Positions 24,694 to 33,126 of a stretch of DNA of 61,917 nt are shown piece by piece. The stretch comes from Sphingomonas sp. S2M10. Its GTDB lineage: Bacteria; Pseudomonadota; Alphaproteobacteria; Sphingomonadales; Sphingomonadaceae. The notes under the pieces are model-generated. The model had not been told where the DNA came from. It saw nothing but the letters and a program-made list of their open reading frames with translations, and did not search any database. The stretch spans positions 1 to 61,917 of the forward strand of contig NZ_JAAILI010000078.1 of the NCBI RefSeq assembly GCF_012650175.1. The letters are read 5' to 3'. The translations under genes were made by a program, and so were the position numbers. Position 1 is the first letter of the stretch; every line of letters starts with the position of its first letter.

Positions 24694-25212
24694 TCATGGC
24701 GTGGATGGCGCGTCGCGAGCGGCGGCTCTGGCCGGGAGCACAACCTTGGCGAAGTTCGCCCTTATATAGTCGAGCTTCGGATCGATGTAGCGTCTGCAGA
24801 ACGGCCTCTCCGGATCGGTCGCATAATAGTTTTGATATCGTGCGTCCGAAGGTTTGAACCCACGGAACGGCAGGACCGCCGTCGACAGCGGCTTCTCGAA
24901 AGAGCCCCTCAACGATGCGAGCACGTCCCTCAGTTGGGGCGCCTGGCCGTCCTCGAATGTGTAGACAGCACTGCGGTATTTCCCGCCTGGCTCAAAGGTC
25001 TTCGTGGCGGAGTGGGTCCTGAGGTGGATCTCCAGCAATGTCGCGAGTTCGATCGCCTCCGGGTCGAAATGAACCACGACCGCCTCGGCCCAGGTGTCGG
25101 AGGGGGCATCTGAGCGGATGAAGCCTTGATCGACCTGCTGCACGCCGCGAATAGCCTGGAAAACACCCTCGGTGCACCAGTGGCACCCTCCGCCGAAGCC
25201 GATCTTCTCCAT
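24694..25212 (-). CDS. msrA: Peptide methionine-S-sulfoxide reductase MsrA, variant (copy 3)
   Basis: The 172-residue protein has GFGGGCHWCTEGVFQ in place of the usual GGCFWG. It then has VVVHFDPEAIELATLLEIHLRTHS and KYRSAVYTFEDGQ. The catalytic cysteine and the YRSAV segment are kept, and a second cysteine lies three residues later. This is a known divergent MsrA branch. It is shorter at the C-terminus than copies 1 and 2. ATG 25212 (GAGGAAC upstream) is preferred to GTG 25215. Confidence 0.85.
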   Translation of the reverse strand: MEKIGFGGGCHWCTEGVFQAIRGVQQVDQGFIRSDAPSDTWAEAVVVHFDPEAIELATLLEIHLRTHSATKTFEPGGKYRSAVYTFEDGQAPQLRDVLASLRGSFEKPLSTAVLPFRGFKPSDARYQNYYATDPERPFCRRYIDPKLDYIRANFAKVVLPARAAARDAPSTP

Positions 25213-25299
25213 CACGGTTCCTCGAATAATTGGTGAGCAGGGGGGTGAGATGGCCGCCGCTGCCGCGCGTCACGGTTACAGCACATCCTCGCCTTGAAG

Positions 25300-25318
25300 T
25301 ATATGCTCGACGCATATA
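25300..25318. promoter_or_regulatory. Palindromic operator before MarR (2)
   Basis: TATATGC-TCGAC-GCATATA is a perfect 7-bp inverted repeat directly upstream of the AGGAAG ribosome site of the MarR (2) gene. It matches the palindrome before the hydrolase-OsmC gene (17028-17046). It is a probable autoregulatory site and may also serve msrA copy 3, divergent. Confidence 0.65.
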
Positions 25319-25327
25319 TTAGGAAGT

Positions 25328-25852
25328 ATGCGGTCGATGCGCAACATGAATGTGTTCGGGGCGCTGGCACTGTTGTTGGCAGACGAGATCGTGCGCTCCG
25401 CGAGTGCCCAAGCACCCGAGGTGGGCCCCGCATCGTCTGCGTTGGCGCTCCTTCACCACGAACCTGGCCTGTCCATCCGCAAACTCGCGGCGGGAGTCGC
25501 CCTCTCACACGCCGGCGCAGTGCGACTGGTAGACCGGCTCGTCGCCGAGGGTCTGGTGGAGCGCCGCGGGCACGAGAGCGACGGGCGAGCCAGATTGCTT
25601 CACCTGACGGCGGCCGGCGAAACGACGAGCATGGCGGTGCTTCAAGCTCGCAACGCTACGCTCGCGCGCGCCCTGACTGTGCTCAATGATGACGAGGTCG
25701 CGATGCTTGGGCTACTTTCGGAGCGCATGCTGCGCGCACTCTTGGGCAACGAAGAACACGCTTACCGCGTGTGCCGCCTGTGCGACTATTCGAGTTGCCG
25801 CTGCTGCCCGGTAGATGAGGAGCTTGGCAGCCGCGAGGCTGCTCGCGCCTGA
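25328..25852 (+). CDS. MarR-family regulator with C-terminal cysteine cluster (2)
   Basis: The 174-residue paralogue of MarR (1) has LSIRKLAAGVALSHAGAVRLVDRLVAEGLVERRGHESDGR as the winged HTH and YRVCRLCDYSSCRCCPVDEE at the C-terminus. The shared pattern is C-x2-C-x4-C-x2-C-P-x-D, with an extra Cys in this copy. It could bind zinc or act as an oxidant switch. It is followed one base later by an ECF sigma factor. Confidence 0.85.
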   Translation: MRSMRNMNVFGALALLLADEIVRSASAQAPEVGPASSALALLHHEPGLSIRKLAAGVALSHAGAVRLVDRLVAEGLVERRGHESDGRARLLHLTAAGETTSMAVLQARNATLARALTVLNDDEVAMLGLLSERMLRALLGNEEHAYRVCRLCDYSSCRCCPVDEELGSREAARA

Positions 25853-25853
25853 G

Positions 25854-26498
25854 ATGGGGCTGCGGAACGCACGTCCGAGTGCCTCCCGGCAAATTGGCAC
25901 TGCCGGCGACTCATCTGGCGCCGTCCAACGAAATGGCAAGGAGAGCGAGCACGATCCGTCCGGCCAGGACGATGCGAGCCTCAAACGCCTGCTGGAAGCC
26001 CTGGAGGCGGATTACGACCATCTCCTCGCGAGGCTGACCGGTACGCTCCGCTCCCCGGATGCCGCGTCCGAAGCACTCCACGACGCGTATCTCAAGCTCG
26101 AGCGCGGTGCGGTTGTCGGCGATGTACGGCATCCGCTGTCCTACATTTACCGGATGGCCATCAACCTCGCGAAGAACCGGCGCCGCCATGAGATGCGGTT
26201 TACACCGGCGGACGCGGCTGCCGCTCTTGATCTCGCCGACGATGCGCCCGACCCCGAGCGCGCGGCCAGCGCGAGGAGAACATTATCGCGCGTGTTCGAT
26301 ATGCTGGAAGCACTGCCGACCCAGCGCCGCGACATCTTCCTGGCGGCGTGGCGTGACGGAAAGACGCAGGTGCAGATTGCGGGGGAGTTTCGTCTGCACA
26401 AGCGGACGGTCCAGAAGGAACTGGCTCGTGCCGAGCGGGATCTGAGAACGGCCCTTTGCGGCGAGGGCAGGGACGCAGCGTCGCAACGGTCGCGATAG
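25854..26498 (+). CDS. ECF-family RNA polymerase sigma factor
   Basis: The 214-residue protein has region 2 (EADYDHLLARLTGTLRSPDAASEALHDAYLKLE, then LSYIYRMAINLAKNRRR) and region 4 (LPTQRRDIFLAAWRDGKTQVQIAGEFRLHKRTVQKELARAERDL). It is FecI-like. It starts one base after the MarR (2) stop, so the two are coupled. No FecR-type anti-sigma factor is next to it, which is unusual for this class. The target promoters are unknown. Confidence 0.85.
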   Translation: MGLRNARPSASRQIGTAGDSSGAVQRNGKESEHDPSGQDDASLKRLLEALEADYDHLLARLTGTLRSPDAASEALHDAYLKLERGAVVGDVRHPLSYIYRMAINLAKNRRRHEMRFTPADAAAALDLADDAPDPERAASARRTLSRVFDMLEALPTQRRDIFLAAWRDGKTQVQIAGEFRLHKRTVQKELARAERDLRTALCGEGRDAASQRSR

Positions 26499-26766
26499 CC
26501 TCCCAACTTTTGGTGCCGGCACTTGCCGCGCAAGCCAACCCGGATCGCCAGACTGGCCCTCAAGGAAAAATTAGCGTCGCACGACCGCCTTCGGCGGCCG
26601 CCAGGTGTCAGAGTGAGAGGGAGTAACAGGGTCCTCACGCCACGCCCGGACAAGGCGCCCTTATCGGGTGCCACACCCAGGCGCCGTGGGGACTATTGGG
26701 AACGGCGTCAGGCCGCATTCCGCGTCCGTAGCCAGCCCATTGTCCCTTGGGGGTCGCAATGGCGGC

Positions 26767-27417
26767 ATGGCGCGCGTGACAGTGGGCGAGAGCGTTGGTG
26801 CGCAGATTTCGCGGACCCGGCACTGCGAGCCGGAACCGCCTGGTAGAACCACGCGACGGACTGGCCGGACCTATGCGCGCCCGCAACCCTGTCTCGCGCC
26901 GTGGCAGGTCCAACTGGCGAAGAAAATCATGGCGGCGCGCGTCGGTGAAACGATGCAGGTTTCGGAGCTGTCCTGTGCCTGCCGGCTATCGATGAGCTAT
27001 TTCGTTCGGGCATTCACCAGCACCGTCGGTATTTCTCCCTATAGCTGGTTCATCGGCCAGCGCGTGCTGCGCGCAATGATACTTCTTTCCCATTCCCGAA
27101 TGCCCATCGCCGAGATCGCGCTCGAATGCGGGTTCGCGGATCAAAGCCACTTCACCAACACATTCGTCCGGCGCGCCGGCAAGACACCGCGTCAGTGGCG
27201 GCAAGAGGCGACACGTGCGCAACCACCGACGGCCCCCGAAACGGGGGATGGCGCATTGGTCGCATCAGTTCAAACCGAGGTTGCTCGCTGTGGGGACTCC
27301 AGTCAGAGCGCCGCGCGCAACTCGGCAATCCGTGCCGTGCAATCCTCGTGCACCAGACGACCGAGCTCGTCGACGCGCTCAGCCAACCAGTTCAGTTCCT
27401 CCTCCGTGATCCGGTAA
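26767..27417 (+). CDS. AraC-family transcriptional regulator
   Basis: The core (about residues 45-140) has the AraC double HTH: MQVSELSCACRLSMSYFVRAFTSTVGISPYSWFIGQRVLRAMILLSHSRMPIAEIALECGFADQSHFTNTFVRRAGKTPRQWR. There is no ligand-binding domain. The last 60 residues look unlike a family member and overlap the convergent MNT-HEPN gene by 115 bases, so the original C-terminus may have been altered by rearrangement. The start is uncertain, with no good ribosome site. Confidence 0.7.
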   Translation: MARVTVGESVGAQISRTRHCEPEPPGRTTRRTGRTYARPQPCLAPWQVQLAKKIMAARVGETMQVSELSCACRLSMSYFVRAFTSTVGISPYSWFIGQRVLRAMILLSHSRMPIAEIALECGFADQSHFTNTFVRRAGKTPRQWRQEATRAQPPTAPETGDGALVASVQTEVARCGDSSQSAARNSAIRAVQSSCTRRPSSSTRSANQFSSSSVIR

Positions 27418-28217
27418 TGCTTCGAGAAGCGCGCCTTCACGTAAGCGTCCTTGAGCTTGGCAAAGCGAGCCCTCGCGCGGGCGTTGTCGCGCGGCCAGGC
27501 TTCGAAGAGGTGGTTGGATTCGCGTTCCGCCTGCGTCCGGAGAAAAGCGAGGTTGTGAACGTGCGGCGTGTAGAAGGTCATCACCAGGAGCACGCAGTGG
27601 TAGAGGCTTTCGCACGCCTGCTGCAGGGTGAACGCCGCGTGGCGGAATTCCTTCTGCGACATGTAGAAGTGGAAACCCTTCTGCGAAGCGAGAGCTAGCG
27701 AAAACCATTCGTCAAAATACTCTGTCGCCGCGTCGTAGGCCTGCTGTGGTGTCTTCGGCTTGGGCTGGTGGAGCTCGCTGTCTTCGGATTGGTAGAGGGC
27801 AATGCCGTCGCGAGCGACGTCGATGAAGAAGGATCGGCCGTGCGCGAGGCCATCATTCACCTCCTGAAGGGTGTGGACGATGAAGTTGACGGGCGTCTTG
27901 AGGTTCTGGGTGATGCTGCGCTCGCGGTTGAGGCGCTCCTCCGCCCTTTCCCAATAGGCGACGCGGTCGGTCAGCTCTTTCTGGTTGACGATGACGAGCA
28001 AATCGAAATCCGATTGATACCCTTTGGCGGTGTGCGGTTCGTCGACCCAGCCGCCGCGGGCATATGATCCGTACAGAATGATCTTGTGGATCCGTCCAAG
28101 TTTCCGGTCGCCTTCGGGCTTCCCATGTGCGTCTTCGAATTCTTCGAAGAGGATCTGCACCACGCGATCGAGTTCGCGCCGCTTGTTTGCTGGAAGGTGA
28201 TCGAGTTCAGTTCGCAT
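27303..28217 (-). CDS. MNT nucleotidyltransferase-HEPN fusion protein
   Basis: The 304-residue protein has an N-terminal minimal nucleotidyltransferase (HKIILYGSYARGGWVDE near 45-60, then SDFDLLVIV with the DxD metal residues) and a C-terminal HEPN-type helical domain (about 155-300, with RHAAFTLQQACESLYHCVLLV). Separate MNT and HEPN proteins form toxin-antitoxin pairs in which the MNT modifies the HEPN RNase. Fused forms are known and less well understood. It may be a self-contained toxin/antitoxin or defence protein. Confidence 0.8.
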   Translation of the reverse strand: MRTELDHLPANKRRELDRVVQILFEEFEDAHGKPEGDRKLGRIHKIILYGSYARGGWVDEPHTAKGYQSDFDLLVIVNQKELTDRVAYWERAEERLNRERSITQNLKTPVNFIVHTLQEVNDGLAHGRSFFIDVARDGIALYQSEDSELHQPKPKTPQQAYDAATEYFDEWFSLALASQKGFHFYMSQKEFRHAAFTLQQACESLYHCVLLVMTFYTPHVHNLAFLRTQAERESNHLFEAWPRDNARARARFAKLKDAYVKARFSKHYRITEEELNWLAERVDELGRLVHEDCTARIAELRAAL

Positions 28218-28260
28218 GATGTTCCGGTTCTAGCTCGTTGTGGTTCTGCCGCAATCCCGA

Positions 28261-29157
28261 TCAGCCGAGCCGAGACTGTAGCTCGCGTAGCAGCCAGGAC
28301 CCCGCCCGTCCGAGCGCGCGATTCCGCATGTGGGCGGCATAGATCATCAGCGGACCGGTCGCGCCGGCCGGATCGTCCTCAATCGTCAAGGCGACCAGGC
28401 GACCGTCCGCGAGGTGCGGCGCGATGAGATGCTCAGGCATCCGGCACCATCCCAGGCCCGCGAGCAAGAAATCCAGTCGCCGCGCAAGGTCCACGAACCG
28501 CCAGGCTCTGGTGCCAATGATGCCGTAGTTAGGGCCATCGGGTGCGGCCGGGTCGGAGAGGACGAGCTGGATATGCTCATCCAGGTCGCCGGCCGTCACC
28601 GGCCGGGCCAGTTCGGCGAGGGGATGGGCAGGGGACACCACGGGCACGAGATCGATCCCAAGCAACGGCAGTGCCGCCACGTCATTGGGTACGCTTGGCA
28701 ACAGGATACAGAACGCCAGTGCCGCGTCCCCGCTTCGCAGCCGTCGCTCGGCTCCGCCTAACCCCTCGGTAGAAAAACTGACCGGAAGGAATGGGAACTC
28801 GGCGCGCAGCGCATGCAAGCTGTCGATAAAGGCAGCGGTTGGCACCAGCGGATCGATCGCGACTGCCAGCTCGGCCTCGATCCCCTCCCGCGTGCCGGCG
28901 GCCATGGCTTCGAACCGGGCGGCGCTCGCAAGGACCGAGCGCGCTTGTACCACCAGCACCCGGCCCACATCGGTCAGAACGGGCCGGAAGCCCGATCGGT
29001 CGAACAACGTCACCCCCTGCGTGTCCTCCAGCGTCGCAACAGCCTGGCTTATCGCGGATTGCGCGCGTCCGAGCCTGCGCCCTGCGGCGGAGAAGCTGCC
29101 TGTCTCGGCGATGGTCGTGAGAACGCGGAGTTGGTCCAGCGTGAAGTTCCCGATCAT
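28261..29157 (-). CDS. LysR-family transcriptional regulator (3)
   Basis: The 298-residue protein has the HTH MIGNFTLDQLRVLTTIAETGSFSAAGRRLGRAQSAISQAVATLEDTQG and a substrate-binding-like domain. It is divergent from the dioxygenase-azoreductase pair across 75 bases that hold a perfect 9-bp palindrome. This is the classic LysR arrangement. It probably activates those genes in response to an aromatic compound. Confidence 0.88.
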   Translation of the reverse strand: MIGNFTLDQLRVLTTIAETGSFSAAGRRLGRAQSAISQAVATLEDTQGVTLFDRSGFRPVLTDVGRVLVVQARSVLASAARFEAMAAGTREGIEAELAVAIDPLVPTAAFIDSLHALRAEFPFLPVSFSTEGLGGAERRLRSGDAALAFCILLPSVPNDVAALPLLGIDLVPVVSPAHPLAELARPVTAGDLDEHIQLVLSDPAAPDGPNYGIIGTRAWRFVDLARRLDFLLAGLGWCRMPEHLIAPHLADGRLVALTIEDDPAGATGPLMIYAAHMRNRALGRAGSWLLRELQSRLG

Positions 29158-29171
29158 CCATCACTCCAGCC

Positions 29172-29195
29172 GATAAAGATCATCACATCTTTATC
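29172..29195. promoter_or_regulatory. Palindromic operator between LysR (3) and dioxygenase gene
   Basis: GATAAAGAT-CATCAC-ATCTTTATC is a perfect 9-bp inverted repeat, 15 bases before the LysR start and 37 bases before the dioxygenase ATG. Its size and position suit the LysR dimer site. It is the clearest operator in this region. Confidence 0.65.
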
Positions 29196-29232
29196 ACTCC
29201 TGCGATGATCGTCCAGTGGGCATATAGCTCTC

Positions 29233-30024
29233 ATGCAACCCACCTTCTTCATCAATCACGGCGGCGGGCCCTGCTTCTTCCTGGAACCGGGGCCGATGCG
29301 CGATACGTGGCGCGAGCTGGAGACCTATCTGCGCGGATTCCTCGCGACGCTGACGGAGCAGCCGCGCGCCATCCTCGCCATATCCGGGCATTGGGAAGAG
29401 GACGTGCCGACCGTCAACACCGGCGCGCATCCGTCGCTCCTATTCGACTATGGCGGGTTTCCCGATCACACCTACCGTCTGACCTGGCCCGCGCCGGGCG
29501 CCCCGGCAATTGCGGCACGGGTACGCGAGCTGTTGTCGGATGCCGGCATTGCCAACGGCGCGGAGCATGCGCGGGGCTGGGATCACGGCATCTTCGTGCC
29601 ACTCAAGGTCATGGTGCCCGAAGCCGACATTCCGTTGGTGCAGCTTTCACTGCAGCGTGGTCTCGATCCGGCCGCCCACCTTGCGATCGGGCGGGCGTTG
29701 AAGCCGCTGCGCGACGAGGGCGTGCTGATCCTCGGCAGCGGCCAGTCATACCACAACATGCGCGGCTTTTTCGGCGGCGGAGCGGTAGACGAGAAGGCAG
29801 AGGCATTCGACGCCTGGCTGCGCGCCGCCATGATCGATGGCGCGACGCGCGACGAAGCTCTGATCCGCTGGGAAGACGCCCCGCATGCCCGCGTGGCTCA
29901 GCCCCATGAGGACCACCTGCTGCCTCTGATGATCGCGGCAGGCGCGGCGTCGGGCGAGACCGGCGTCATTCACTTCCACGGCCATGCTCTCGGCAAGCCG
30001 ATATCCGGTTTCCGTTTCGGCTGA
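29233..30024 (+). CDS. LigB-type extradiol dioxygenase (4,5-DOPA dioxygenase / YgiD family)
   Basis: The 263-residue protein begins MQPTFFINHGGGPCF, with the metal-binding His of INHGGG. It has ISGHWEE, GWDHGIFVPLKVM, LGSGQSYHNMR and PHEDHLLPLMIAAG. These match the class III extradiol dioxygenases of the YgiD/DODA group, which cleave catechol rings with Fe(II) or Zn. Its LysR regulator is divergent and azoR follows 23 bases later, which suggests a catechol/quinone detoxification unit. Confidence 0.88.
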   Translation: MQPTFFINHGGGPCFFLEPGPMRDTWRELETYLRGFLATLTEQPRAILAISGHWEEDVPTVNTGAHPSLLFDYGGFPDHTYRLTWPAPGAPAIAARVRELLSDAGIANGAEHARGWDHGIFVPLKVMVPEADIPLVQLSLQRGLDPAAHLAIGRALKPLRDEGVLILGSGQSYHNMRGFFGGGAVDEKAEAFDAWLRAAMIDGATRDEALIRWEDAPHARVAQPHEDHLLPLMIAAGAASGETGVIHFHGHALGKPISGFRFG

Positions 30025-30047
30025 TCGATTCTCAAGAAGGAATAATC

Positions 30048-30662
30048 ATGACCAAGCTTCTCGTTGTCGAAACCAGTCCCCGCGGGGATAATTCGATCTC
30101 GCGCAACATGACACGTCGCTTCGTCGCCGAATGGCAGACGGCACACCCGGATGGCGAAGTCGTCGAGCGCGACCTGACGGAAACCAACCTCCAGTTCATC
30201 GACGCGCCGTGGCTCCAGGCCTATTTCACGCCGCCCGAGCAACACTCGCTCGAGATGAAGGCCGAACTGCGCCTGTCTGACGAACTCGTCGGCGAACTGC
30301 TCGCCTGCGACCACCTGGTGATCGCGACCCCGGTCTATAACTACAACGTGCCTGCCAAGCTCAAGGCCTGGATCGACAGCATCGTGCGCAAGGGGCTGAC
30401 GCTCGGCTTTGACGGCAAAGGCCTCGTCACCGGCAAGACCGCCACAGTGTTGGTGGCGAGCGGCGGTGTCTACACCGAAGGTTCGCCGATCCGCGACCGT
30501 GACATCGCCACGCAGTACCTCCGCATGGTCCTCGGTGTGATCGGCATCACCGACGTGACCGTCGTAGCCGGGGGCGGTGCGAAGGCGGTCGATATGCGCG
30601 AGACGACCATGGAGGGGTTTATCGAAACCCTTGAGTCCGAGCTCGAGGCCGCCGCCGCCTAA
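30048..30662 (+). CDS. azoR: FMN-dependent NADH azoreductase / quinone reductase
   Basis: The 204-residue flavodoxin-fold protein has TSPRGDNSISRNMTRRF at the FMN phosphate site, TPVYNYNVPAKLKAWID and VASGGVYTEGSP, typical of AzoR. It reduces azo dyes and quinones by two electrons, avoiding semiquinone radicals. AAGGAATA precedes the ATG. It is in an operon with the dioxygenase. Confidence 0.9.
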   Translation: MTKLLVVETSPRGDNSISRNMTRRFVAEWQTAHPDGEVVERDLTETNLQFIDAPWLQAYFTPPEQHSLEMKAELRLSDELVGELLACDHLVIATPVYNYNVPAKLKAWIDSIVRKGLTLGFDGKGLVTGKTATVLVASGGVYTEGSPIRDRDIATQYLRMVLGVIGITDVTVVAGGGAKAVDMRETTMEGFIETLESELEAAAA

Positions 30663-30786
30663 GCAAGCCAATGGGCTGCGTGTCTCCATGCAGCCGATTG
30701 GCTAAACCGACTGTCCGCCTTTCCCGCAAAGGAAGGTTTTGCAGGCGGCCGGTGACTGACGTAACCAGACTTGGGGGAGCCTGTGC

Positions 30787-32802
30787 GTGCGCGATGATGA
30801 TTCTGACAATTTTGAGTTCAGCCTAGCTGGACGCGTGCGCAACCTTGGGTTCGCGCCGTCCCCGCTCAATGCTTTGTTCCCGCTGTTCGAAGCAGTGGCG
30901 AATGCTTTCCACGCGATCGAGGCGCGTTGGGATCGGGAAGCGACGAAGCGGGGCAGTATCACCGTGACCGTCTTGCGGAGCGATAGCGAGGACGAAAGCC
31001 CGCCGGTCATCGGCTTCTCAGTCGAAGACAATGGGATTGGCCTGACTCCCGAAAACTGGAGGGCGTTTCGAACGGCGGACACAGCCAGCAAGATCAGCCG
31101 TGGCGGCAAGGGCGTCGGTCGGCTTTCGTGGCTTAAGGTCTTCGAAAACACCAAAGTGTCGAGCGGCTTCGAGGAAGACGGCCAGATCCTCTATCGAACG
31201 TTCGCCTTTGCGATCGGGGATAGCGACAGCAATCCAGTGCGGGGTCACGAGCTGTCGGTGGGCGGCACGGCGGCGAAGGTCGGAACCAGGATACATCTGG
31301 AGCCCTATGCTCCAGCTTATAGCGCGCACTGCCCGCGTAGGACCGATACGATCGCCGCTCAGATTATCGGGCACTTCCTTCGTAATTTCGCCAGCTACGA
31401 GGTTCCGGCTTTTGTCCTGATCGACGGCGCAGAGCGGATCAGCTTGCTCGATTTCTACAGCGAGAACGTAGAATCCGAGGTGCTGGAGACAATCCGCATA
31501 TCGCTCGAGCCAGACGCCGAGCCGATCTCAGCCGACATTTATCATATCCTGCTCAACAAGGGTCTCCGTCTTCACGAGGGATCCAAGCACTGGAACCTCT
31601 ATGTCGGTGACGGACGGGTGGTGCGGGATGAGAAGATCGATAACCAGCTTGGACTGGGCTATATCGGCGAGAATGCCGACAGTGTGTATATCGGCCTTGT
31701 CTCCGGCGACTTCCTGAACGGGCATGTCAATCAGGAGCGGACGAATTTCACCTTCTCCGAGGAAGCCTATCGTGCCCTGCACGCCGCGGCTGTCGCTGCC
31801 GCCAAGCAGCGACTGGCGCCTTATATCGAGCTCGTCAGGCTAAAGCAGGCAGAGACTACTCTACGCATTATCCGCGAAAACCCTCAGTTTCTTGCGGTGG
31901 CGGGTGACGTCCCGGCATTTGTTGAAGAAAACCTTTCGCTCAATGCAAAATCCGAAGAGGATATCTTCCTCGAGCTGGCGCGGCAGCGTCGCCGCAAGCA
32001 GCGGGAAACTCGGCGGGAGATCAAAGCACTGGTGACCGCAACCGGCGAGGATATGGCGGAACGCGTGCAAAAGGTCGCGGGCGCGATCAACATCGACAAG
32101 AAGGCTTCGCTCGCAGAATATGTCGTGAAGCGGAAAGAGATCCTCGACCTCCTCGACAGCTCACTCGCGTACGCCGATCCTGAGGCACGCAATTATCTGC
32201 GGGAAGAGATCGTTCATGACTTGATCATCCCTATCCGATCGGATGGGGAGGCGCTTGAATACGAGGACCATAATCTCTGGATCCTGGACGACAGGCTCGC
32301 TTTCTACTCCTATCTGAAATCCGACAAGCCGTTCAAAACCTTTCTGGCCGACAGTGACAGCGGTCGCGAGCCCGACATTGCCGTCGTGTTTGATCGGTCA
32401 TTGGCTTTTGATCGGGAGGGGACGGACGAGCCCATCATCATCGTCGAGTTCAAACGACCAGGCCGGACCGCTTATGGTCATGACGACAATCCTATCACCC
32501 AGGTGCTGGAGTACGTGAACATCATGCGCAACGGGGGCGCCTTTAAGGATCGGACCGGCCGTATTCGCAAACCAATACCTCTTTCCACCCGGTTCATCTG
32601 CTTTGTGATCGCTGATTTCACGCCAAAGCTGATCGAGATGGTGTCACTGTCGATTGCCCAGAGCCGGAGCGCGGACGGCGAGGGGTATTTCGGCTTTTCC
32701 CCGATTCACAATGCTGTCGTCGAAGTTCTTCCGTACAACAAGCTGCTGCATGACGCTCGCCTGCGTAACGAGGCGTTCTTTTCCAAACTCGGCCTTAATT
32801 GA
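30787..32802 (+). CDS. GHKL ATPase with C-terminal nuclease-like domain (possible defence protein)
   Basis: The 671-residue protein starts at GTG (GGGGGAG upstream). The N-terminal ATPase has the GHKL N-box LFEAVANAFHAIE (about 33-45), G1 box EDNGIGL (about 80) and G2 GGKGVGRLSW (about 107). The middle is helical, with a basic stretch QRRRKQRETRREIK. The C-terminus has EPDIAVVFD and IIIVEFKRP, the D...ExK spacing of PD-(D/E)XK nucleases. MORC/HSP90-like ATPases with nuclease ends occur in bacterial defence. No partner gene is adjacent. Defence is an inference. Confidence 0.65.
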   Translation: MRDDDSDNFEFSLAGRVRNLGFAPSPLNALFPLFEAVANAFHAIEARWDREATKRGSITVTVLRSDSEDESPPVIGFSVEDNGIGLTPENWRAFRTADTASKISRGGKGVGRLSWLKVFENTKVSSGFEEDGQILYRTFAFAIGDSDSNPVRGHELSVGGTAAKVGTRIHLEPYAPAYSAHCPRRTDTIAAQIIGHFLRNFASYEVPAFVLIDGAERISLLDFYSENVESEVLETIRISLEPDAEPISADIYHILLNKGLRLHEGSKHWNLYVGDGRVVRDEKIDNQLGLGYIGENADSVYIGLVSGDFLNGHVNQERTNFTFSEEAYRALHAAAVAAAKQRLAPYIELVRLKQAETTLRIIRENPQFLAVAGDVPAFVEENLSLNAKSEEDIFLELARQRRRKQRETRREIKALVTATGEDMAERVQKVAGAINIDKKASLAEYVVKRKEILDLLDSSLAYADPEARNYLREEIVHDLIIPIRSDGEALEYEDHNLWILDDRLAFYSYLKSDKPFKTFLADSDSGREPDIAVVFDRSLAFDREGTDEPIIIVEFKRPGRTAYGHDDNPITQVLEYVNIMRNGGAFKDRTGRIRKPIPLSTRFICFVIADFTPKLIEMVSLSIAQSRSADGEGYFGFSPIHNAVVEVLPYNKLLHDARLRNEAFFSKLGLN

Positions 32803-33126
32803 GGCTCACGTCCCTTTCGAATGCTTCAATTGGCAAACGGGGTGGCTGCTCTTCTAGATTATCGTCCGACACCGGCAGACGGCTAACGGCCGAGAAGCGG
32901 TCTGGTGGCTCTGCCGACGGCCTAAACCGGTAGCCGCAAATCGTCCTGCGAACGTAATCACAGCGCCCTATTGATCACACCAACAAGAGTACGTTTGGAA
33001 AGGAGGGAAGGGGGGCGGGGCATCGCGGAGGCGGCTGAGGGACATCACAATTTCGCAATGCCGGTGATCAACAGTTCTAACGAAGCCTCGATTTTGTTAT
33101 GAAGGCGAGGCTAAGGAGATTGCTCC
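32803..33126. other. 324-base gap with a hairpin at 33084-33112
   Basis: No gene is visible. AGCCTCG (33084-33090) and CGAGGCT (33106-33112) form a 7-bp stem immediately upstream of the AAGGAG ribosome site of the 33127 gene, so they could affect its translation. A purine-rich run lies at 32996-33025. Confidence 0.4.
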
